Shown: piece after piece, positions 42,472-55,238 of the stretch
Numbering within the stretch: the first letter of the stretch is position 1
Layout: the number at the start of each line of letters is the position of its first letter
Position numbers and translations under genes: made by a program
Assembly: GCA_017477435.1 (NCBI GenBank)
Contig: JAFUVV010000028.1
Location: 1-64,000, forward strand
From: Prevotella sp.
Lineage (GTDB): Bacteria; Bacteroidota; Bacteroidia; Bacteroidales; Bacteroidaceae
DNA length: 64,000 bases
Direction: 5' to 3'
The notes under the pieces: generated by a model
What the model was told of the DNA's origin: nothing
Seen by the model: only the letters and a program-made list of their open reading frames with translations
Databases searched by the model: none

Positions 42472-44841
42472 TTACTGTTTGATTTCTATCTTCGCCTGAT
42501 TCCGCAGGACAGTGAAGCTCTCCACCTTTGATCTCAGCAGGCGGGCCACGTCGATTTTGCGGCCGAGGGGCGTTCCGTTGACTGCAATAATGAGGTCACG
42601 CTTGCGGAGGCCGCATTTTTCTTCGATGCCGTCGTCGCCCAGCGACACTACTGCCAGTCCCACGATACTCAGGTCTACGCCATATGCAGAGAGAGCGTCT
42701 CCCTCAACTCGATCGAGCACAATGTCGTTCCACCGATAGGTAGGCCGTTCCTCTGAGGTGGCGGCAGCCACATATTCATATATCGGCATCTCTGGCACAC
42801 GCGCCATCGCCTTCAATCGGGGCGAGACGACACCGAAGTCATCCATGCGGAAATTGCTGAATCCCAGCCGCAGAGCGTCGGAGGCAGCCTGAACGCGGTA
42901 GTCGCCTTGCGCAGGATCAACGAACAAGGGATTGCCGCAGAGCGAATGCGTGTCGCAGCCTTTCTGCTCGTTTTGCCGCATATCGTTCTCGCTACAGGCA
43001 AAGAAGTTGGCATCCATCTGCCATCCCAATCGGTCGAGTTCTTCCACCCCTATCTTCTGGTAGGGCTGGCATACGATGTTGCGAGTGAACACGTCGCCGC
43101 TCTTCGCATACCACACATGAACATGCAGCGAGTTGTTGACAATGACGTTGTTGGTGACAATGCGATTCTTTCCCTCACGTAGTTTTAGTCCGCCGTTGAG
43201 CAGGAGATTGTCAGTAATGATGTAGTTCGACGATCCGTCGTCGAGGTCGATGTCCCATCCGTGGTCGCATCGCATGCGGTTGTGGTGCAACACGTTGGGG
43301 CCCATCATGTCCCAGCGCTCGGCGTCGTGATGCGAGAGGAGGAAGCCCGACGTCCTGCGAACGTCCGACTCCCAGTAGCGATCGCGCCCCCATGAGTTGA
43401 AACTGCCATGGTCGCCCGTCTCAAGCACGGTGTCGAACACGTCGCAGTTCTCGATGACATGTCCGCCAAACGTACCCTCGCTGATGTTTATGCCGGCACG
43501 TGGCACCTCGTAGATAGAGCAATGGTCCACGTGTATGCCATACGACATTGATATCTGTATGGGCGATGTCTGCTTCTCGTCGCGACCCGTGCGGGTAATG
43601 AGGCAGTCGTAAACCGAGCACTGGGCAGGGTAATCGTTGGAACGAGGTCCTATGACAGTATCGGTGAGCGTCATGTCTTGATGTGAGTAGCGCGGATTTC
43701 TCACTGCAGTGGTATCACCCACGAACACTATCCCGCTGGCTCCGCTGTCGTGGATATAGCACCCGCTGAAGCTGACACGACGGTTGTAACCGCCTACGAA
43801 CACCGTATTGCCACCCACCTGATCAAACTCGCAGTCGCTCATCGTGCAGTCCTCAGCACCGCAATACACCACCGCACCGCCGCGATAGACGGTCCAGTCG
43901 GACCGCAGAAGGGGTTCCTTGTTATCCATAAAGGTTCGTGCGGCATGACGGAAGACGAGGCCGCGGATATCAATGCCCCGCACGGGTTTATCTTCCGTGC
44001 CTCGGAGTTCGACGAGATGCTTCAGCCTCACCGCCTCCACACGGGCATCACTCATCTCCGTACCCTCCTCGGGATAGTAGTACAGGGTGTGCTTGCGCCC
44101 GTCGTAGAACCACTCGCCTGGTGCATCCAACTCCTCGGCAATGTTCTCCACGAAACGATATCGGGGATGCATTGGCGAGGGGCGATTGTTCTGCCATCCA
44201 CCCACGAGGGTGACAGAGTCGGCACCGACCTTCTCGGTAATCAACCAGTGCATGTCGCCCCACATGTATCGGTGCATGGCGTGTACGTAGCCTCCCGCGG
44301 GATTTTTCCACGTGGCCACCCGCCGTGGCGAGAGTGCATCCTCGACATCGTCGGCACCATCTTTACCTCTCATTCGCCATACGTCGAAGATGTCGCATCC
44401 CCTATCGTTCGACGCATTGGGATATCGCGCCATGCGCTGACGTTTCCCGTTGATGAAGAGCTGGTCGATGTCGATCGCCTGATTCACACGTGCCGACCAC
44501 ACACCACGCGCCCCGCGTTTCCATTTCAGCCGCAGCCGCTGCCCGCCACTCACCACGGCCCACCCCGCATTCTCTGCCCGCACGACGAGGCCGTTGTCCT
44601 CAGGAGTCAGGACAAGGGTATGGCGAAGGTAATACACTCCGTCGCCCAGTATGATTTCGCGCTTCTCGCCAGCATGCTGCCGAGATATCTCCAGCGCACG
44701 CTCCAGCGTTGCCACAGGATGCACCTTGTCGCCATCGTTAAGGTCGGAACCATCGGTCGACACATGTATCACAACGGCGAAGGCCGACTGTGCAAAAAGG
44801 CTGACGGCTATGCAAAGCCACATTTTCATAATCTTTTCCAT
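42472..44841 (-). CDS. GH141-like beta-helix glycosidase with PDZ-like tail
   Basis: A 789-residue secreted enzyme. Signal peptide (MWLCIAVSLFAQSAFA), then the opening VIHVSTDGSDLNDGDKVHPVATLERAL and GDGVYYLRHTLVL typical of right-handed parallel beta-helix glycosidases; DIDQLFINGKRQRMARYPN and GEWFYDGRKHTLYYYPEEG strongly recall GH141 (alpha-L-fucosidase or xylanase activities are known in that family). Central repeats around residues 320-600 form the helix. The last 70 residues (LSIVGLAVVSLGDDGIEEKCGLRKRDLIIAVNG) look like a PDZ domain, unusual for this family. Start 44841 chosen for its signal peptide. GH141 assignment is tentative. Confidence 0.75.
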   Translation of the reverse strand: MEKIMKMWLCIAVSLFAQSAFAVVIHVSTDGSDLNDGDKVHPVATLERALEISRQHAGEKREIILGDGVYYLRHTLVLTPEDNGLVVRAENAGWAVVSGGQRLRLKWKRGARGVWSARVNQAIDIDQLFINGKRQRMARYPNASNDRGCDIFDVWRMRGKDGADDVEDALSPRRVATWKNPAGGYVHAMHRYMWGDMHWLITEKVGADSVTLVGGWQNNRPSPMHPRYRFVENIAEELDAPGEWFYDGRKHTLYYYPEEGTEMSDARVEAVRLKHLVELRGTEDKPVRGIDIRGLVFRHAARTFMDNKEPLLRSDWTVYRGGAVVYCGAEDCTMSDCEFDQVGGNTVFVGGYNRRVSFSGCYIHDSGASGIVFVGDTTAVRNPRYSHQDMTLTDTVIGPRSNDYPAQCSVYDCLITRTGRDEKQTSPIQISMSYGIHVDHCSIYEVPRAGINISEGTFGGHVIENCDVFDTVLETGDHGSFNSWGRDRYWESDVRRTSGFLLSHHDAERWDMMGPNVLHHNRMRCDHGWDIDLDDGSSNYIITDNLLLNGGLKLREGKNRIVTNNVIVNNSLHVHVWYAKSGDVFTRNIVCQPYQKIGVEELDRLGWQMDANFFACSENDMRQNEQKGCDTHSLCGNPLFVDPAQGDYRVQAASDALRLGFSNFRMDDFGVVSPRLKAMARVPEMPIYEYVAAATSEERPTYRWNDIVLDRVEGDALSAYGVDLSIVGLAVVSLGDDGIEEKCGLRKRDLIIAVNGTPLGRKIDVARLLRSKVESFTVLRNQAKIEIKQ

Positions 44842-44896
44842 GGGATGTATTCTGATTTCAATACTATAAAATCTGAAACTAAAACTCATAACACGA

Positions 44897-44904
44897 CAAA
44901 GGTA
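44897..44904 (-). promoter_or_regulatory. -7 element of the GH141-like gene
   Basis: Minus strand TACCTTTG, 55 bp before the ATG at 44841. No good -33 box. The position confirms the choice of the inner start codon. Confidence 0.5.
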
Positions 44905-45095
44905 ACCATAAAAATGCAGAAAACCCCAACCCTGGAAAGATTTTTTGGGGACAGGAAAGTTATTACTACTGAAGTTTCGCAAGCTCAACTTCTTTGGAGT
45001 TAAGAAGTTAATGGGTTATGGCGTTATGGAGGAGCGTGCTGCCATAGCGAAGCAGAAAGCCCGAGCGTTTCATCCTGCTTCCGCTGTCGGCGGCA

Positions 45096-45178
45096 GTACA
45101 TGGGCCTTGTACTGCGAGTACATGGCTCTTGTACTCCAAGTACATGGGCTTTGTACTGCGAGTACATGGGCCTCGTAC
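45096..45178. repeat. GTAC octad array D (83 bp)
   Basis: Perfect set of eight GTAC boxes at 45096, 45109, 45118, 45131, 45140, 45153, 45162 and 45175. All four units run in inverse orientation (such as GTACATGGGCCTTGTAC). Spacers TGCGA, TCCAA, TGCGA. Flanks GGCA before and TGCC after form short outer inverted repeats. It lies in a 470-bp gap between two minus-strand glycosidase genes. Confidence 0.9.
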
Positions 45179-45253
45179 TGCCGGCAATGGGATACGAAGG
45201 CAATGCAGACTAGCTGTGCGGAGGCGGAAAGGAAATGGGAATGCGACGAAAAA

Positions 45254-45286
45254 ACCGGCACGGGAGGTGTCGCTTCCCGTGCCGGT
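45254..45286 (-). terminator. Terminator after the first GH2 gene
   Basis: CCGGCACGGGA (45255-45265) pairs with TCCCGTGCCGG (45275-45285), extendable by one A-T pair. On the minus strand it is followed by a T-tract, and it comes 27 bp after the GH2 stop at 45313. Confidence 0.85.
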
Positions 45287-45312
45287 GGTAATCTTGGTGG
45301 AGTGGATGTCTT

Positions 45313-48300
45313 CTACTTGCCCTGAGTGGGACAGATGGTGAACGAGAACTGCCGGTTCTGATAGTGCACTCGATGCTCTTCGAGCGGTAGTGCTCCCCAA
45401 CTGTTTATACCGCCGACGCCCATCTGCACGTCGTCGATGACGAGCGTTATGAAATCGTCTTCCTCGAGTTCGTCGGGATGGCGCTGATGACGATAGTCGC
45501 CGTCGTCGAGCTTTTCTATGCTATATGGCAGTGCGCTCATCGAGAGGTGCTTTGCGCCAGACACCTTTATGCCAACGCCCTTGGAGTCGCACTGTCGCCA
45601 CCAGCGGATGCCGGTCTTCGTGCCTGTCTCCTGCGGACGGATATATGGATAGAACTGCTCGCGCGCCGTCTGGCGATAGATGCCCACGCGCTGCGACAGT
45701 TCGCGGTCGATGTAGTTCTCCATCGGGCCGCGACCGTAGTATTCGCTCTTGTCCATCTGCTTTGGCAACTGCATCACCATGCCGAAACGGAACATGTCGA
45801 CAACCTTTGCCGTATCGCTCACCTGCATATTCTGACTGACAGTGATGCTGCCGTTGGTGTTCAGCGTGTAACCGACAGTCAGCTGTGCCGTCACGTCGGG
45901 CATGTCGTAGGTGGCAATCACTCGCGGACCCACACCCTGTTTCTTATTTGCCTTCACCGACTGAAGGCTGACGAGGTTCATCTTCGGATTCTTCCATACG
46001 GCATATTTCTTCTGCAGTCCCGCGCCCATGTCGTTGTCGGTGGGGGCACGCCAGAAGTTCGGCCGTAGCGTACCTTCGTCGGCGAGGAGTTCGGTGCCGC
46101 GATACTGATAGCTACTAATGAGTCCGGTGCTGCGGGCAAATGTCAGCGTAGCATCTTTTGTGCTCACTACTATCGCGTCGGTTCCTTTCTTATCGACAAT
46201 CTTGAAATTCTTGAATGCTGACTTATCAACCTTATTGAAACCACAGATATAAATGTTTTTCTTCAGTTTAAGCTGCTGATAGGCCACGCGTTGTCCTCGC
46301 TTCATGAGGGGGCGATCAGCGGTCAAGAAGTAGTCCACATTCAGATAGCTCTCGTCGAGGATTTCAGATTCCTTGACGGGAACGACAACCGTGGCAGTAC
46401 CGCGCGGAGCAATCGTCAGCGACTCCACGCTGCCTTTCTTCACCTCCTCGCCGTCGACGACGAGCGTCCATTCCATCCTGACGTCGTCGATGGGACGGAA
46501 GAAGTTTTCCGATGCTATCTGCAACTCGACATGGTCGCGATGCTGACGGGCAACGGTGGTCCAGATGTCCTGATAGTAGTAGGCCACTTCGTAGGCATGT
46601 GGGTTCAGCACACGGTCGGGGGATATCAGACCGTTGCAGTTGAAGTTGTTGTGGTTGACGTCGTAGTCGTTGAAGTCGCCTCCATAGCTGTACGACGGCC
46701 ACAGTTTCTTACTGCCATCGCCATCGGTCTTCGGTTCTCCTCCGACGATGGGGGCTTCCTTATAGCCAGAGTTGCGGCGGATGCCCTGATCGACGAAGTC
46801 CCATATAAATCCTCCCTGGAAGCACTTGTTCTGGCGAACGATGTTCCAGTACTCCTTGAACCCGCCGCAGGAGTTGCCCATGGCGTGGGAATACTCACAC
46901 TGGATGAGGGGCTTCTGGTCTTCGGCAGCGTCGGAGTCGACGTATTTCTGGCAGTTCTCCTGCGAGAAATACATCGGACAGAACAGCTCGGTGTTCTCTC
47001 CTTTCCACGCTGGCTGCCAGTGTATGGGCCGTCCGGTGTCTTGGGTCTTTATCCACTTGAATACAGCTGTGAAGTTCGGACCGTCGGCCGTCTCGTTGCC
47101 CATCGACCATATGACGACGGCGGGATGGTTGAAGTTGACGGCCAGGTTGTGCTGGTTGCGCTCCATTATCTGCTGGGCGAAGATGGGTTTCGTCGACTCT
47201 GCGTCCTTCGCAAACTCAAAGCCGTGGCTCTCCTGGTTGGCCTCGGCAATCATGTAGAACCCATACTTGTCGCAGAGGTCGTAGAGATAGGGGTCGCTGG
47301 GATAGTGGCACGTACGGATGGCATTGATGTTCAGACGCTTCATGATTGTCAGGTCCTGCACCATACGCTCACGGCTCACCACGTAGCCTCCGTCGGGATC
47401 CATCTCGTGGCGATTAACTCCTTTTATATATATAGGCTGCCCGTTCACGAGGAAGCGGTCGCCCTTTATCTCCACCTTGCGGAATCCGACCTTCTGGGCG
47501 ATATACTCCACGGTCTTTCCTTCTACGACAGTCTTCTTCCGGCCTTTCCCCTTGGTCGTTGCCGGAGCCTTCACTTCGGCAACGAGGGTGTAGAGATACG
47601 GCGTCTCGGCTGTCCACGTGCGGCAGCCGTCGAGCGTCATTTCGGCCTCAAGGCCCGACGCTGTCGCCACCACCTTGCCGTCGGCATCGAGCAGACGGTA
47701 GCCGACGGTGGCATTGCCCGTGGCCTTAGTGGCAATCTTCAGGTATCCGTTCTTGTAATTATCTATCAGGTCGGAGGTTATGCGTATGTCGTCAACATGT
47801 GTCTCCCTGTCACGGCAGTAGAGATAGCTGTCGCGCGCCACGCCGGAGAAGCGCCAGAAGTCCTGGTCTTCGCAGTACGACCCGTCGCACCAGCGGAAGG
47901 TCTGGAAGGCAATGAGGTTCTTGCCCGGCTTCAGATACGGAGTGACATCGAACTCGGCAGCCACCTTCGAGTCTTCGGCATAACCTACAAACCGCCCGTT
48001 CACGTAGAGATAGATGTTCGACGTGACGCTACCGAAGTGGATAATCACCTGGCGTCCGTCCCACGCTGCGGGAACATCCACCCAGCGACGGTAGGAGCCC
48101 ACGTGGTTGTCTTTCACGGGCACCTCCGGCGGGTTGTTCTTGAAATGGCCGTTCCACCCGAAGCCGCTGTTCACATAGATGGGGTCGCCATATCCCTGCA
48201 GCTCCCACATGCCGGGCACCTGAATAGCGTTCCACCATGAGTCGTCGAGGTCGGAAAGATAGAACTCTGCAGGACGTTCGTCGGCATTCTCCACCCACCG

Positions 48301-48528
48301 GAACCGCCATGTGCCGTTCAGCGAGAGGTACGACTCCGACTCCCGAGGCTCGTTCTTTATTGCTGCAGCCTCATCGGCAAACGGAAAGAACGACGTGTGG
48401 ACAGGCAGGCGGTTGAGTTCGTTCACCTGCATGTCGTGCCATTCCGTGTAGGATGGCAACTGCACGTTGTCGGCCATGGCCACAAAAGAGACCATGGCAA
48501 AAAGGATTGTCGAAATATTTTTTTTCAT
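45313..48528 (-). CDS. GH2 beta-galactosidase, copy 1
   Basis: A 1071-residue secreted LacZ-type enzyme: signal peptide (ISTILFAMVSFVAMA), sugar-binding jelly roll, immunoglobulin-like domain, TIM barrel, second Ig-like part and the C-terminal beta-galactosidase small-chain domain. Catalytic acid/base Glu479 lies in WSMGNE and nucleophile Glu545 in [10 protein letters not shown]; the [16 protein letters not shown] block precedes. It removes beta-galactose from glycan ends. Starts 38 bp after the stop of the second GH2 gene and is thus in its operon. Closely similar overall to that neighbour. Confidence 0.93.
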   Translation of the reverse strand: MKKNISTILFAMVSFVAMADNVQLPSYTEWHDMQVNELNRLPVHTSFFPFADEAAAIKNEPRESESYLSLNGTWRFRWVENADERPAEFYLSDLDDSWWNAIQVPGMWELQGYGDPIYVNSGFGWNGHFKNNPPEVPVKDNHVGSYRRWVDVPAAWDGRQVIIHFGSVTSNIYLYVNGRFVGYAEDSKVAAEFDVTPYLKPGKNLIAFQTFRWCDGSYCEDQDFWRFSGVARDSYLYCRDRETHVDDIRITSDLIDNYKNGYLKIATKATGNATVGYRLLDADGKVVATASGLEAEMTLDGCRTWTAETPYLYTLVAEVKAPATTKGKGRKKTVVEGKTVEYIAQKVGFRKVEIKGDRFLVNGQPIYIKGVNRHEMDPDGGYVVSRERMVQDLTIMKRLNINAIRTCHYPSDPYLYDLCDKYGFYMIAEANQESHGFEFAKDAESTKPIFAQQIMERNQHNLAVNFNHPAVVIWSMGNETADGPNFTAVFKWIKTQDTGRPIHWQPAWKGENTELFCPMYFSQENCQKYVDSDAAEDQKPLIQCEYSHAMGNSCGGFKEYWNIVRQNKCFQGGFIWDFVDQGIRRNSGYKEAPIVGGEPKTDGDGSKKLWPSYSYGGDFNDYDVNHNNFNCNGLISPDRVLNPHAYEVAYYYQDIWTTVARQHRDHVELQIASENFFRPIDDVRMEWTLVVDGEEVKKGSVESLTIAPRGTATVVVPVKESEILDESYLNVDYFLTADRPLMKRGQRVAYQQLKLKKNIYICGFNKVDKSAFKNFKIVDKKGTDAIVVSTKDATLTFARSTGLISSYQYRGTELLADEGTLRPNFWRAPTDNDMGAGLQKKYAVWKNPKMNLVSLQSVKANKKQGVGPRVIATYDMPDVTAQLTVGYTLNTNGSITVSQNMQVSDTAKVVDMFRFGMVMQLPKQMDKSEYYGRGPMENYIDRELSQRVGIYRQTAREQFYPYIRPQETGTKTGIRWWRQCDSKGVGIKVSGAKHLSMSALPYSIEKLDDGDYRHQRHPDELEEDDFITLVIDDVQMGVGGINSWGALPLEEHRVHYQNRQFSFTICPTQGK

Positions 48529-48566
48529 TGCCTTCTTTATCTATACTGTTCTAAAACACGATATCG

Positions 48567-51776
<3,210 letters not shown>

Positions 51777-51938
51777 ATAAATCCCCGAAACATACACAAG
51801 TCCCAAACAGGCTTTTTTCTTATCGCGCGTCTCTCAACCCACAGACGGAGAAAGGAAGTCATCCACGACAAATCCGGGAATACCATCGCCCTCTTCATCA
51901 TAGCCCCCCTCCGAAAGGATGGGGGGCCTCTGACAGCA

Positions 51939-52021
51939 GTACAAAGCCCATGTACTGCGAGTACAACGTTCATGTACTCCGAGTACAAAGTCCATGTACT
52001 CCAAGTACAAAGCCCATGTAC
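51939..52021. repeat. GTAC octad array E (83 bp)
   Basis: Eight perfect GTAC boxes at 51939, 51952, 51961, 51974, 51983, 51996, 52005 and 52018. Units read forward (GTACAAAGCCCATGTAC twice); spacers TGCGA, TCCGA, TCCAA. It lies between the divergent GH2 operon and the T9SS-tailed protein gene. Confidence 0.9.
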
Positions 52022-52120
52022 TCCTGCCGAAGCACCATGCAGCCCACGCAGATAACATTTAACTACAGAACTCACGGAACAAACTGAAAATAATCTGTTC
52101 TTTCCGCGAGTTCCGTAGTT

Positions 52121-52255
52121 CCCGTCATCGTCCTTTCGTCATCGTTTTTTCGTTCCCGTCATCGTCATCGTCCTTTCGTCATCGTTTTTTCGTTCCCGTC
52201 ATCGTTCTTTCGTCATCGTCTTTTCGTTCCCGTCATCGTTTTCGTTATCGTTATT
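52121..52255. repeat. Tandem repeat of CGTCATCGT / TTTCGT words
   Basis: Three imperfect units of 34-40 bp built from CCCGTCATCG, TC(C)TTTCGTCATCG and TTTTTTCGTTC. Reverse-complement relatives occur near 58850-58880. No coding frame. The remainder of the 700-bp gap from 51738 to 52438 holds array E and the promoter at 52330. Confidence 0.6.
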
Positions 52256-52329
52256 TACCCGCAGGCACCACGAGGATTATTACAAACATGTTAAAAGTGA
52301 AGCCACAAAAGAAATTATCCGTAACAAAA

Positions 52330-52361
52330 TTTGCCTATATATATATATATGTGTACCTTTG
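52330..52361 (+). promoter_or_regulatory. Promoter of the T9SS-tailed protein gene
   Basis: TTTG (52330-52333), 20 bp that is almost all TA repeats, TACCTTTG (52354-52361). The leader to ATG 52439 is about 70 nt. Confidence 0.75.
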
Positions 52362-52438
52362 TCCCCAAATTTGCAAAAAGCTATCACAAGAGCGTGATAC
52401 CTGTAAGAGAAAATAAATTATTAAAAAAGTATTATAAG

Positions 52439-54979
52439 ATGAGAAAGCATTTACTCACGACCATCCTCGCGATGGTTGCATTGTTGTCTGTAAACATCCT
52501 GCAGGCACAAGATCAACAGCAAACGATTACCTGGAAGGGTAGCGATTACACTACTCTTTTAAGTGGTGATGGCACTGAGGTATTCCTCTACAACGTCGGC
52601 ACTGGTCGCTTCATGATTCATGGTGGTGACTGGGGCACACAGGCACGTCTGTTCTACAACGACACTGGTAAGACGCTGACACTGCAATATGGAGCACAAC
52701 GCACCAACATTATCTTTGAAACCGGCATGAGCACTGGCGGTGCAAGCGCACTGGGATGTAATATTCCGCGTTTGACATCTGATTTTGCTTGGACAAATAA
52801 TGAACAAACTTACACCGTACTTATGGACGGAGATGAACAAATAAAATATGGTTCAGCCAAAGGCACCTACCGTAACTGGCATTTCACAAGAGTGGAAGAT
52901 GCTGGCAATACCGATACATATACATACTACATGTACGAGACAATCGGCGACAGCACAGTCTATATGGGTGCAGGATATGGAGAAAGCTGGGGGAATCATG
53001 AAGGCAACCCCAATGGTAAGCTTGTCTTCCTTGGTGCCGACAGACCCGTATGGACTACAATGGTACCAGGCACCAATGATACATGTGTGAACGGAGTATG
53101 GAGTGCAGCCGACGAAGGACTGCCCGAAGGAACGACAACCGTAGAGAGAGGCATGGAGACAGAAGTGCCTATCTTCAATGTAGACACAAAAATCAAGCTG
53201 AAGGAACTCTATCAGTGGCGTATCGTCACGTTAGATCAGCTCCTGGCTTCAATGAACAGCTCCGACGTAAACGACGGACTGGCAACAAACCTCACCTATC
53301 TCATCTATGACCGTGGCTTCGAGCGCAACGACTGGAGCTTCTTCACCCATTGGACAGCAAATACCTTCTCCGACGTGACATATACCACATCGAATGAAGG
53401 ACGATACCGCTACACTTGGGGACTGCTAAGAAATCCAAACAGCAATAATTCTGGGTATTGGAACACTCCAACAAATAATGAATGGGAAACTTGGAGTGGT
53501 AGCTATATAGGTTCTAGAACAGTTTCAAGTGAAAGTTATCTAACTCCTGTAACATTGAAAGCCCAGTTCAATTCTAAAGAAGACGCTAAGTTCGGTTACG
53601 TTGAGTTTGAAGGTGTTGGAACAGCATCCACATATATCACTGCACCTGAGACTGGTGTCTACGAAGTATCATGCTACGGATTCTATCAAGGTCCACACGA
53701 AGGATACCTCTTCGCTACTACAATAAACCCTGCAAATAATGGTCTCAGCACAACCAGTACTGATGTTGTCAAGGCGAATTTCATCCAAAAATCTGGCTTT
53801 GACAAGAGCATAATAGGAACTGCTACCGCTACCTCGCAGACAGGCGTAAAAGGTGCTGGTAACGACTTCGTATACAATAAAGGCCCGTACTATGTAACTG
53901 TAGAAATCCACGCCACGAAAGACCGGCCGATCTACTTCGGAGTAGGTAAGAACGCCGCAACGAAGAGCAGCCGCGACTATCAGGGCAATAGTAGATCATA
54001 TTACCACGACACCGACTGGGTGGGAGCTGACCAGTTCCAGATAAGATATCTTGGTACCGACTACGCAAAGCTGCTCGACGAAGACAAGACAGTAGCCTTC
54101 AGCGACGAAAGCTATATCGGTCCTGTAGGAGAAGACGCTATCGGACAGACCACAGGTCAATACGTCAACCGCGCTCTGCGTCTGCACCGCAAGTTCCAGA
54201 CAGGAAAGTGGAACTCGCTGGTTCTGCCCGTCGACATGACAGCCCTGCAGGTGCGCAACGCATTCGGCGACGGCACACGCCTGGCAAAACTCGACGGACT
54301 GGGATCGCAGTCGGGTAACGCAAAGGTGATCGACTTCGTCACCGTAGCACTGCCGGCAGAGGGTGCTGCAATAGAAAAAGGTAAGTTCTACCTCATCATG
54401 CCGCAGAACGAGTGGGTAACAGGAACCAACTACTACGAGCTCGGCGCATACACCTTCTCAGGTACGTCGCTCGACGAAGTTGAAATAGCAAAAGAGACCT
54501 TCGCCCCCGCCAGCGGCGCAGCTAACCCAACAGAGGCAAGCGTGATGACTCAGGGAACATTCAAGAGCTCACGCAACTATACTGTGGACTACGACAACAT
54601 CACATCTGACAGCAACAAGGACCCCGACACAAGCGGAGCATACATCCCAGCAGGATCGTACGTAATAGGAGCAAAGGGCAACAATACCACCGTCTTCCAC
54701 ACCCAGAGCGACCTGAAGACAAAGGGATTCCGTGCATGGCTCGTAGATGTGGACGCTACATCAGAGGCTAAGCCCGACATAGTAACAGCAGTTGCCATCA
54801 ACGGCATCGCCGACATCACTGCTATCGACGAGGTCTTCGCCGACGAACTGAAGGCTAAGCCGACAAACGGCGCTGTCTACGACACAAGCGGTCGTAAGGT
54901 GGCTGACAACCAGCAGAGCATGGGCAAGCTGAACAAAGGCATATATATCGTTAACGGAAAGAAAATAGTCATCAAATAA
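52439..54979 (+). CDS. Secreted protein with T9SS-type C-terminal tail
   Basis: An 846-residue exported protein: signal peptide (LTTILAMVALLSVNILQAQ), then beta-rich domains. The end (VYDTSGRKVADNQQSMGKLNKGIYIVNGKKIVIK-type, last 35 residues) has the pattern of type IX sorting tails: SGRKV, then KLNKGIY, then a lysine-rich final strand. It should be exported through the T9SS and held at or released from the surface. Middle segments (about 390-560) contain an apparent carbohydrate-binding-like beta domain, not nameable. First gene of a plus-strand unit. Confidence 0.75.
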   Translation: MRKHLLTTILAMVALLSVNILQAQDQQQTITWKGSDYTTLLSGDGTEVFLYNVGTGRFMIHGGDWGTQARLFYNDTGKTLTLQYGAQRTNIIFETGMSTGGASALGCNIPRLTSDFAWTNNEQTYTVLMDGDEQIKYGSAKGTYRNWHFTRVEDAGNTDTYTYYMYETIGDSTVYMGAGYGESWGNHEGNPNGKLVFLGADRPVWTTMVPGTNDTCVNGVWSAADEGLPEGTTTVERGMETEVPIFNVDTKIKLKELYQWRIVTLDQLLASMNSSDVNDGLATNLTYLIYDRGFERNDWSFFTHWTANTFSDVTYTTSNEGRYRYTWGLLRNPNSNNSGYWNTPTNNEWETWSGSYIGSRTVSSESYLTPVTLKAQFNSKEDAKFGYVEFEGVGTASTYITAPETGVYEVSCYGFYQGPHEGYLFATTINPANNGLSTTSTDVVKANFIQKSGFDKSIIGTATATSQTGVKGAGNDFVYNKGPYYVTVEIHATKDRPIYFGVGKNAATKSSRDYQGNSRSYYHDTDWVGADQFQIRYLGTDYAKLLDEDKTVAFSDESYIGPVGEDAIGQTTGQYVNRALRLHRKFQTGKWNSLVLPVDMTALQVRNAFGDGTRLAKLDGLGSQSGNAKVIDFVTVALPAEGAAIEKGKFYLIMPQNEWVTGTNYYELGAYTFSGTSLDEVEIAKETFAPASGAANPTEASVMTQGTFKSSRNYTVDYDNITSDSNKDPDTSGAYIPAGSYVIGAKGNNTTVFHTQSDLKTKGFRAWLVDVDATSEAKPDIVTAVAINGIADITAIDEVFADELKAKPTNGAVYDTSGRKVADNQQSMGKLNKGIYIVNGKKIVIK

Positions 54980-54999
54980 CAGGAAAGGAGGAAAAGACT

Positions 55000-55200
55000 A
55001 TGAAGAAGAATTATATTGCACCAGCATCAGAGATACTCTCAGCAACTTCCGACGCAATCATGGTGAAAGGAAGTTTCACCATCAGCGACCCGATTGAAGG
55101 TGGCTCATCGTTCAGAGAGCCTGTCACACCGGGCGACCCAGACGTTGTCTACTCAAAAGAAGGCGACAAGCTCGACGATAGCTGGGATATGTGGAAATAA
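55000..55200 (+). CDS. Short acidic peptide downstream of a T9SS cargo gene
   Basis: A 66-residue product (MKKNYIAPASEILSATSDAI, then a variable middle, then an acidic tail DKLDDSWDMWK). It begins 20 bp after the T9SS-tailed protein gene and has a purine-rich site (GGAAAGGAGGAAAAG) before the ATG. Same length and layout as the gene at 6823-7023. No signal peptide. Function unknown. Confidence 0.7.
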   Translation: MKKNYIAPASEILSATSDAIMVKGSFTISDPIEGGSSFREPVTPGDPDVVYSKEGDKLDDSWDMWK

Positions 55201-55238
55201 TCCCAAGATAAAACGATAATAGCGTTTATATAAATCAG

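Noticed and set aside
44842..45312. Hidden gene in the gap between the GH141-like and GH2 genes
   Set aside because: The gap contains a promoter element, array D and a terminator; frames across it have no domain or start signal.
46291..48240. Long plus-strand open frame (649 codons) opposite the first GH2 gene
   Set aside because: It lies fully antisense to a clear beta-galactosidase. Similar frames run opposite the second GH2 gene (49989-52055); they are by-products of codon use.
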